Notes under the pieces: model-generated
Told to the model about the DNA's origin: nothing
Seen by the model: only the letters and a program-made list of their open reading frames with translations
Database searches by the model: none
Position numbers and translations under genes: made by a program
DNA from: Clostridiaceae bacterium
GTDB taxonomy: Bacteria; Bacillota; Clostridia; Oscillospirales; Acutalibacteraceae
Assembly (NCBI GenBank): GCA_904501685.1
Contig: CAJGBX010000096.1
Span: forward strand, 1-5,018
Length of the DNA stretch: 5,018 bases
Reading direction: 5' to 3'
Part shown: piece by piece, positions 1 to 5,018 of the stretch
Numbering within the stretch: position 1 is the stretch's first letter
Layout of the letters: the number at the start of each line of letters is the position of its first letter

Positions 1-2
1 AC

Positions 3-581
3 CCGGAATTTGTCGAAACACGCGGTATGACGGTTAACGAAACCAGGTTAAGGGAGCTTGCCGGGAATGAAAAAGTGGTAGCAATCGGTGAAATCGGGTT
101 GGATTACCATTATTCAACCGACCGAAAATCACTTCAAATTGAGGTTTTTCGTCACCAGTGTGAGTTGGCAAACGAGCTTGGGCTTCCGGTAATAGTGCAC
201 GATCGTGAGGCACACGGGGATACGCTTGATGTGTTGCGTGAGATTAAGCCGTCGGGGTCGGTGCACTGCTTTTCGGGCAGTGTCGAAATGGCTGAGGAAT
301 TGGTACGGCTTGGACTGTATATAGGAGTTGGCGGTGTTGTCACCTTTAAAAATGCCAGAAAGCTGGTTGAAACTGTGGAAGCAATACCGTTGGAGCGAAT
401 ACTGCTCGAGACCGATGCACCGTATCTGTCACCGGTGCCGTATAGGGGTAACACCTGTCACTCGGCATATATTTATTATACAGCAATGCGAGTTGCCGAA
501 ATCAAGGGTATAACGGTAGACGAGGTGCTGAAAGCAACCTACCGAAATGCATTAAATGTGTTTAAAAAGGTAAATTGTTGA
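3..581 (+). CDS. tatD: TatD-family metal-dependent hydrolase (DNase), 5'-truncated by window edge
   Basis: This is the C-terminal three quarters of a TatD/YcfH-type TIM-barrel hydrolase, a cytoplasmic family of divalent-metal-dependent 3'-5' nucleases. The frame is open back to the window edge, so the ATG at 27 is an internal methionine and not the start; roughly 65 residues appear to be missing against the family's usual length of about 255. Counting from that methionine, the family landmarks appear in order: GEIGLDYHY (residues 21-29, with metal ligand Glu22), PVIVHDREA (54-62, His58), VHCFSGS (79-85, His80), YIGVGGVVTFKNA (98-110) and LLETDAPYLSPVPYRGN (126-142, Asp130). All visible metal-site residues are present, so the protein looks intact. 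In many Bacillota tatD follows metG; here only its downstream side is visible. It is followed by a terminator and looks like the last gene of its operon. Family assignment is firm; the precise substrate is not determined. Confidence 0.95.
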   Translation, partial: PEFVETRGMTVNETRLRELAGNEKVVAIGEIGLDYHYSTDRKSLQIEVFRHQCELANELGLPVIVHDREAHGDTLDVLREIKPSGSVHCFSGSVEMAEELVRLGLYIGVGGVVTFKNARKLVETVEAIPLERILLETDAPYLSPVPYRGNTCHSAYIYYTAMRVAEIKGITVDEVLKATYRNALNVFKKVNC

Positions 582-630
582 ATAATTTAACACCTGTAAT
601 TTGAAATGCACAAGGGTTATGCTTGTTAAA

Positions 631-650
631 CTTATTTTTTAAAAAGTAAG
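631..650 (+). repeat. AU-rich perfect inverted repeat after tatD
   Basis: CTTATTTTTT is followed directly by AAAAAGTAAG, which can pair along its full length with one G-U pair; in practice the central bases would form the loop, leaving about 8 weak base pairs. It lies 50 bases after the tatD stop and before the stronger terminator. There is no run of T after the 3' arm. It may be a mRNA 3'-end stability element or chance in AT-rich DNA. Confidence 0.4.
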
Positions 651-666
651 AAATAGAGCTTAGAGC

Positions 667-705
667 AAACGGAGACACTTCTTAAAGAAGCTGTCCCCGT
701 TTTTT
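667..705 (+). terminator. Rho-independent terminator downstream of tatD
   Basis: An imperfect GC-containing hairpin pairs ACGG-GACA-TTCT (669-683 region) with AGAA-TGTC-CCGT (687-700). It has an A/C mismatch, a small asymmetry and a TAA loop. The 3' arm runs straight into six T residues (700-705). This is the standard layout of an intrinsic terminator in the plus direction. It separates the tatD transcript from the promoter of the exported-protein gene about 80 bases later. Confidence 0.85.
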
Positions 706-755
706 GTATTAAAGCAGTTTGTCATATTACACTAAATATATTAAATTAATGATTA

Positions 756-771
756 ACATTTGTAAAAATGT
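756..771. promoter_or_regulatory. Small inverted repeat in AT-rich DNA upstream of the promoter (possible operator)
   Basis: ACATTT-GTAA-AAATGT is a perfect 6-base inverted repeat ending 11 bases before the -35 hexamer. It lies in a strongly AT-rich tract (about 733-781) that could also act as an UP element for RNA polymerase. No known operator consensus is matched with confidence. A regulatory role is inference from position only. Confidence 0.25.
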
Positions 772-782
772 GAAAAATTTGC

Positions 783-811
783 TTGACAAGATTTTAAATT
801 GGCGTTACAAT
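783..811 (+). promoter_or_regulatory. Sigma-A-type promoter for the exported-protein gene
   Basis: A perfect -35 hexamer TTGACA (783-788) is followed by exactly 17 bases and then TACAAT (806-811), one base from the -10 consensus. AT-rich DNA lies upstream. Transcription would start near 818, giving a leader of about 135 nt before the ATG at 953. The quality of the match suggests a strong housekeeping-sigma promoter, so any control would come from a repressor, an activator or the leader. Confidence 0.85.
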
Positions 812-817
812 AGGATA

Positions 818-952
818 GGATAAAAATATTATACGATATTGTGAGTTGGTATCTGCAAAATTAGAAGGAAGGCAGTTTCTGGAATAGCAGAGAAGCTCAT
901 AGCATAACGTATAATGTAGTATTCTTAATTATAAAAAAGGAGAGAATTAAAA
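818..952 (+). other. Long 5' leader of the exported-protein mRNA
   Basis: About 135 nt separate the predicted start site from the coding sequence. The leader contains an AT-rich inverted repeat (AATAT 825-829 with ATATT 836-840). It also contains a short weak hairpin (TTTCTG near 876-881 with CAGAGA near 888-893) and a perfect -10-like TATAAT (910-915) with no convincing -35 at 17 bases, which could be a minor second promoter. I recognise no riboswitch class and see no terminator-antiterminator pair. Confidence 0.35.
936..944 (+). promoter_or_regulatory. Ribosome binding site of the exported-protein gene
   Basis: AAAGGAGAG contains a strong Shine-Dalgarno core (AGGAG, 938-942) located 10 bases before the ATG at 953. 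Together with the signal peptide that begins at this codon, it fixes the start. Confidence 0.85.
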
Positions 953-2851
953 ATGATTAAATTAAGAAAAAAGACTTTAAGCGTTTTACTTTGTTTAACA
1001 CTCTTGGCCTCTGTTATTGTTGTTGGCTTTGTAACGCCCGCAATGGCATTGACCTCAACTGCAGAAACTCCCAGTAACAGAAAAGTTCAGATTAGTTTTG
1101 ACGATTATGCAACAGGAACCTTTAGTGAAACCGGCCTTACCGGAACTGCCCATTCATCAACAATAGAAACTAAAGAAGGTACCGATGATAAGTATTTGAA
1201 GGTTACTTCTACAGGTGATTATTGTCGTATGACTTTTGATCAATTAAAATTATTAAAATCTGACAAGAAGTACTATATTGCTTTCGATGCTAAGACAGAT
1301 GTTGCAGGCTCACTCTTTAATATGGCTATGGGACCAGCAGCTGTCTCGTCGTGGCGTATAATGTTTGAGCATAAAGCCGAAATGAATCATAAGGAAGCAT
1401 TAGCGGCTTCCAACTCTAAATTCTATGTAGATGGTACAGAGGTTACCGACTATGATGCTTTCAATGCAAGTTTAAGTAGCGAATGGCAGTCTTTCGGCTT
1501 TATATTGAACCTTGATACTGCTGTTTGGGATAACAGAACAGATAAAGATGTATCAGAAGATGACAACAAAACATACATCAATTATGGCAGCAAGAAGGCA
1601 CAATACTGGTACGAAGCTGAAGAAAATGGTGGCAACCATCTTTATTTTGGTGCCGCTTACAATACTGGTGCCGGAAAATCTGTTTGCTATGATAACATAG
1701 TTATCTATGAAATGGATGTATATGACGATGCAGTTCCTGAGATTCAATATGGAACTCAGGAAGTTACCCAATCCGCAACTTTAATGAATAAGGATATGAC
1801 AGCTACATCTGGTTATACCTTCAAAACCTATGGTACTGGTAGTATGGCACAACACACAACTGATCCCGAATATGGTGATGTATTAAAGATTACAAGTGGC
1901 GGTGCTTTTACATTTAAGACGGATGCCGCTGTATTCGCACAGGGCAAAAAATATACAATTTCCTTCGATGCAATGGGTACACACGCTACAGGTATACGAG
2001 TAACTATCGGTCGTGGCGACAGCGCCTATAATAGTGCTCCTCAATGCGTAATTAGTGACTGGGGTGCTACTAAAGGTGTACAGACTGCTAATTTGTATGG
2101 TGCATTCAAGTTCTATATTGATGGAGTAGAAGTAACAGACTTAACAACCTTTAAACTCAGTACAGAGTGGAGAAATTATAAAATCGAATTCGATTATACC
2201 AATAAAGATTTCCTTGATTACTATTCCAAAAACATAATCAGCGGCACTGGCGCTGGTGGTTCTGGTGCTCTTTTAACTGCTAAGACCTATAATTTATGGA
2301 TTGGTGTTTACTACGGTAACGTAGACAGATACATGAACATCGATAATGTCAAAATAGACACTATAGCTACCGAGATTGTTGAAGTTGGAAATGAAGCTGG
2401 CGACACCTATATTTCCAACCGCAACCATCAGGATAATCCTTTTGTTTCGGCAGGCTTGCGCTTTATGAACAGCTTGCCTACTACAACTGTTGAAGCAGCT
2501 GACGAAGTCGGTTTCGTTGTAGCTCCTTCTACTTTAGCCGCTAAAGCTGAGAACAAGGATAACTGGTATAAGCTCGATGGCGGTGTAAATAGCATTGCCA
2601 GAAAAGCAGTATGTAAGGACGCTGCTAACGGCATAAACGTTGTTTATGATACCGATGAAACCAGAACATATTATCAGTTGGTATTGACCGGACTTTCCAC
2701 TGAAAATGAAGCAAATACTGCATACAGCAGACGTTTCTCGACAGTTATGTATGTAAAGAAGGACGGCGTTTATTCTTATTATGCTCTCGGCGAGGCTTCC
2801 TATAACCAGGTTGACGCCATTGCTTACGTTTTGGGAATAAAAAACTACTAG
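953..2851 (+). CDS. Exported protein with two carbohydrate-binding-like beta-sandwich modules (zero-frame product, 632 aa)
   Basis: The product begins with a clear Sec signal peptide: basic MIKLRKK, a hydrophobic core (residues 8-27) and a likely cleavage site after Ala-Met-Ala (30-32). Two related modules follow, at about 46-254 and 272-470. Both are rich in aromatic residues and beta-strand patterns and share matched landmarks, the clearest being FYVDGTEVTD/FYIDGVEVTD. They resemble jelly-roll carbohydrate-binding modules, but I cannot assign a CBM family. Residues about 480-632 form a third domain (SAGLRFMNSLP, DEVGFVV, YYQLVLTGL, YYALGEASYN) that I do not recognise. There is no catalytic motif, LPXTG anchor, SLH repeat or dockerin. 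The protein ends in GIKNY at the edge of that domain, and the -1 frame continues open for over 2 kb. The 632-aa form may therefore be the pre-frameshift product of a longer gene, or the remnant of a broken one. Start choice is supported by the ribosome binding site and the signal peptide. Confidence 0.9.
   Translation: MIKLRKKTLSVLLCLTLLASVIVVGFVTPAMALTSTAETPSNRKVQISFDDYATGTFSETGLTGTAHSSTIETKEGTDDKYLKVTSTGDYCRMTFDQLKLLKSDKKYYIAFDAKTDVAGSLFNMAMGPAAVSSWRIMFEHKAEMNHKEALAASNSKFYVDGTEVTDYDAFNASLSSEWQSFGFILNLDTAVWDNRTDKDVSEDDNKTYINYGSKKAQYWYEAEENGGNHLYFGAAYNTGAGKSVCYDNIVIYEMDVYDDAVPEIQYGTQEVTQSATLMNKDMTATSGYTFKTYGTGSMAQHTTDPEYGDVLKITSGGAFTFKTDAAVFAQGKKYTISFDAMGTHATGIRVTIGRGDSAYNSAPQCVISDWGATKGVQTANLYGAFKFYIDGVEVTDLTTFKLSTEWRNYKIEFDYTNKDFLDYYSKNIISGTGAGGSGALLTAKTYNLWIGVYYGNVDRYMNIDNVKIDTIATEIVEVGNEAGDTYISNRNHQDNPFVSAGLRFMNSLPTTTVEAADEVGFVVAPSTLAAKAENKDNWYKLDGGVNSIARKAVCKDAANGINVVYDTDETRTYYQLVLTGLSTENEANTAYSRRFSTVMYVKKDGVYSYYALGEASYNQVDAIAYVLGIKNY
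1085..2362 (+). repeat. Diverged tandem protein modules within the exported protein
   Basis: Two consecutive modules (about 1085-1714 and 1766-2362) carry the same landmarks in the same order: YLKVTS/VLKITS, KKYYIAFDA/KKYTISFDA, FYVDGTEVTD/FYIDGVEVTD, SSEWQSF/STEWRNY and YDNIVI/IDNVKI. Identity is concentrated in these motifs and the DNA is well diverged, so this is an old intragenic duplication and not a recent repeat. The first copy has a longer polar, Asp/Lys-rich loop (residues about 192-228). Confidence 0.75.
2839..2845 (+). promoter_or_regulatory. Candidate -1 ribosomal frameshift slippery heptamer A AAA AAC
   Basis: The heptamer has the X XXY YYZ form in exactly the required phase: zero-frame codons are AAA (2840-2842, Lys630) and AAC (2843-2845, Asn631), preceded by A2839. 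After tandem slippage the next codon is CTA at 2845, and reading continues as GIKN-LLDPVPGGSG into the long open -1 frame. Without slippage the ribosome reads TAC and stops at TAG (2849-2851). A AAA AAC is a known natural shift site (for example retroviral gag-pro); bacteria usually shift more strongly on A AAA AAG. Alternatives are transcriptional slippage on the A6 run, or a lost A (A7 to A6). Confidence 0.6.
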
Positions 2852-5018
2852 ACCCGGTTCCGGGCGGTTCCGGACCGTCTGAACCGGGCGAATCCGAAAA
2901 CTATCAGCCGGGTTTTGAAGGTGCTATAAGCATTGGCCAGGCATATAACGTAGAGCTGCTCAATAACGGCAGTCTCGAAAGCCTAAAAACTAATGGTTTT
3001 GAGTATTGGGCCATTACAAATACTGCTAATGATGCAAACGGCACTAAAGTAGATAATGCATGCAGTGTTATTACCGGTACAACAGTAGGCGGTAATTCAA
3101 GCAATATGCTGCTGATTGATGCTACTGCAGAAAACGGCGTTACAACAAACTCCGGCTCCTATTTACAGCAGAAGATCACCGGAATTGTTCCGGGTGTTAG
3201 GTACAAAATCAGTGCTGATGTTTACATTAAAAGTATAGCAGCGCATGAAGCCACAGGCTCTGAACTGAATCAAAGCTCAAAAGGTCCGCAGATTAACTTC
3301 AGATATTTTATGTACCGCAAGGGCGAGAGCAGTCACTTCGCAAGTGACATGCGCGTTAATATTAAAAAGGCTGATGTTGATGCCGATGAGAGTATTAACT
3401 ATAACGAGTGGTGCACAATCGAAGACTATATTGTCTTCCCCGAAGAGGTAGACGGTTTTAGTGTGCACTTCCGCCTCCAAGGTCTTGGAAAGGTATATTT
3501 TGATAATCTCTCTATCAAGATTTGTGATGAGCTCACCCTTGAAACCAACGAGTGGTTCTACTATTCGGATTTGACTGAAGGCACAGCTACGGCTACCTTA
3601 GCTCCGAAGAAAGAAGATAATTACAATTCGGTACAGTTCATTTTAGTCGATGGCAACGGTACTGAAGTTGCTTCCTCAGAAGTTTATGATGTAAAAAATC
3701 CTCAGGAAAGCAGCGATATTGAGTATGAACTTAAGTCCGACGGAAGCCGAGTATTAACCTGGCATTTCAATCCGCAGGTGCTTAGCACAAAGGGAACTGC
3801 CTATACTCTTAAGGCAGTGCTTACAAGAACCAATAACACAGTTAAAGAATGGTCCGAGACTGTTTACAGATTTGACCGTCCTACGTTGATGAATGCACAA
3901 GGTCAAATCGTCATCAACAATCAGGTATTCATTCCTAGACTTGTATATCACGTATACTCAACTCAATATGCAGATATTGCGGCTGCCGGATTTAACGTAG
4001 TACAGTCCAATATAGCCTATAACACTTCTTATACGCAAATGCTTGACAAGGCTGAAAGTGCTGGAATAAAGGTTCTCTTTGTTTTATATAGGAACTATCT
4101 GTCTGCTGCAGATGAGACCAATATTGCAGCCACTCAGAGCACAATCAATGAGGTCAAGAATCATCCCGCAACGCTCGGTTATATGGTTATGGATGAACCC
4201 ACATTACATGTGACTCACAGAAATGACAAGTGCAAGAACGAGATGATTCATGCTTATAAGATAATTCGTGAACTTGACCCAAATCATCCGATTTTCAATG
4301 TTCAGGCTGAGTATTTCTATCCTGAAATTAAGATGGTAGAAAAGTGTTCTGACGTTCTGATGATTGACCCGTATCCGATGTATAACAGTAAGGATGCAGG
4401 ATATCAAAGTTACGCTATGGAGATTGCCGAAAAAGCAGCTGAAGGCTCAACAAAGCCGGTTCTGTCAATTTTACAGACCTTTGCAACCAGCAATACTATA
4501 ACTGGTAACCAAAAGGTCTTCCCGACAATTGACAATTACAAAAACTGCTATTACCGTTCATTGTTTGCAGGTGCTGGCGGTATCGGCATATATCCCTTCA
4601 GAGACGCTGAGACCGGCGGAACGAATACTCCGTTATCCAACTACGAACTATGGGACGGAATGCTTGAATTCCATGGAGCAAACGGTGAGGCAAGCATTTT
4701 CGATTATGCATTCTTAACCGATAAGTCTAAACAGATTTGTCATTATGAAGGCGAAAATGTAATTGCTCAAACTGTTCGTGGTACTGACGGTAAGATTTAT
4801 CTTGCAGTTATTAATGCTACTGCTTATGATAAAGATAAAGGTACAATATACCAGCAAGGTACAGCTGATATAAGCCTTAGCTTGACGGATATATTGGGCG
4901 AGAACGCTACTGGCTCTTATACCGCAACTTTGAAGTACGGTGTTGATACAAACAATAATTCCGATATTACAGTCGGCAGCAACGATACTTTGAATTTGAC
5001 AATGAACTTTGAGCAAGT
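2845..5018 (+). CDS. Glycoside-hydrolase-like extension in the -1 frame (3'-truncated by window edge)
   Basis: This frame has no stop from 2815 to the window edge, and its predicted protein is clearly real. Counting from the first post-shift Leu, it has a Pro/Gly/Ser linker (3-23), a CBM4/9-like jelly roll (about 24-226: LLNNGSLE near its start, VYFDNLSIKI at its end) and an Ig-like beta-sandwich (about 227-345). Next comes a TIM-barrel region (about 350-610) opening with IVINNQVFIPRLVYHV. It includes IKVLFVLYR, NHPATLGYMVMDEP (Asp450-Glu451), DVLMIDPYP, PVLSILQTF and AGAGGIGIYPF. A further beta-domain starts near 613 and is cut off. Glu451 fits the acid/base position of clan-A-like glycosidases; the substrate is unknown. 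No ATG, GTG or TTG occurs in frame before 3106, which lies inside the jelly roll without a good ribosome binding site. There is also no signal peptide, so expression most likely depends on fusion to the upstream exported protein. The alternative is that the two frames are one gene disrupted by a single-base deletion. Confidence 0.8.
2853..2888 (+). promoter_or_regulatory. GC-rich stem-loop positioned as a frameshift stimulator
   Basis: CCCGGTTC (2853-2860) pairs perfectly with GAACCGGG (2881-2888). After one bulged C (2861), the inner arm 2862-2868 pairs with 2874-2880, including two G-U pairs, around the loop TCCGG. This gives about 15 base pairs in 36 bases at 75 percent GC. It begins 8 bases after the heptamer (spacer 2846-2852, 7 nt). 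No T run follows, so it is not an intrinsic terminator. The same bases encode the Pro/Gly linker. Confidence 0.65.
2855..2874 (+). repeat. Tandem 10-base direct repeat inside the hairpin
   Basis: CGGTTCCGGG (2855-2864) is followed immediately by CGGTTCCGGA (2865-2874), nine of ten bases identical. The period is not a multiple of three, so it does not reflect a repeated peptide in the linker. Either copy can pair through CGGTTC with GAACCG (2881-2886), allowing two alternative stems; the outer 8-bp pairing looks stronger. Confidence 0.7.

Noticed and set aside
27..29. ATG at 27 as the tatD start codon
   Set aside because: The frame is open and family-like upstream to the window edge, and the N-terminal metal-binding part of the barrel would be missing.
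967..973. A second slippery heptamer, A AAA AAG (dnaX type), in the signal-peptide codons
   Set aside because: It lies in the normal Lys-rich n-region, no stimulatory hairpin is evident, and the -1 frame stops within about 35 codons, so chance in AAA/AAG codons is enough.
2849..2851. Stop-codon readthrough or TAG reassignment at the end of the first product
   Set aside because: The zero frame past the TAG gives an unrelated peptide and soon stops again; the continuing protein is in the -1 frame, so simple readthrough cannot reach it.
2853..2888. The hairpin after the TAG read as a transcription terminator of the 632-aa gene
   Set aside because: No T run follows the 3' arm, and coding sequence in the -1 frame continues through and beyond it.
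4714..5016. Minus-strand open frame of 100 codons at the window end
   Set aside because: It lies entirely opposite the glycosidase-like coding frame, and its predicted protein has no recognisable motif. Other minus-strand frames (152-454, 1553-1771, 2428-2634, 2904-3104, 3277-3480, 3754-3951, 4204-4407) are likewise shadows of real genes.
3106..5018. Independent downstream gene starting at the ATG at 3106
   Set aside because: The start would cut off the first part of a jelly-roll domain, lacks a signal peptide, and has only a poorly spaced AGGCGG upstream.

Overview
The window reads as chromosomal DNA from an anaerobic, Clostridia-like member of the Bacillota, possibly a gut or fibre-degrading lineage. 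This is inferred from moderate-to-low GC with AT-rich intergenic DNA, an AAAGGAG-type ribosome binding site, a near-consensus vegetative promoter, and a large secreted multidomain carbohydrate-active protein. No genus can be assigned from sequence alone.

Positions 1-581 hold the 3' part of a TatD-family metal-dependent nuclease gene whose N-terminus lies outside the window. Positions 582-952 have no gene. They contain an AU-rich inverted repeat, an intrinsic terminator (667-705), an AT-rich tract with a small inverted repeat, a strong promoter (TTGACA, 17 bases, TACAAT; 783-811), a leader of about 135 nt and a ribosome binding site.

Positions 953-2851 encode a 632-residue exported protein: signal peptide, two related beta-sandwich (carbohydrate-binding-like) modules and an unrecognised C-terminal domain. 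Its stop codon is not the end of coding sequence. From 2815 to the window edge the -1 frame (positions 1 mod 3) is open without a stop. It encodes a Pro/Gly/Ser linker, a CBM4/9-like jelly roll, an Ig-like beta-sandwich, a glycoside-hydrolase-like TIM barrel and the start of a further beta-domain. This stretch has no ATG, GTG or TTG before 3106, no signal peptide and no ribosome binding site at its beginning.

The two frames are joined by a canonical arrangement for programmed -1 ribosomal frameshifting. A slippery heptamer A AAA AAC (2839-2845) lies in the correct phase. A 7-base spacer containing the zero-frame UAG follows, then a GC-rich hairpin of about 15 base pairs (2853-2888) with no U tract. 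If it works, one mRNA gives a short exported binding-type protein (632 aa) and a long form (at least 1,355 aa) in which the same modules are fused to the enzyme-like half. The main competing explanation is a one-base loss in the A6 tract, either a real mutation or an assembly error. That would make this a single long gene broken at this point. Sequence alone cannot separate the two, but the phase, the spacing, the hairpin and the position exactly at a domain boundary make the junction the most interesting item in the window.
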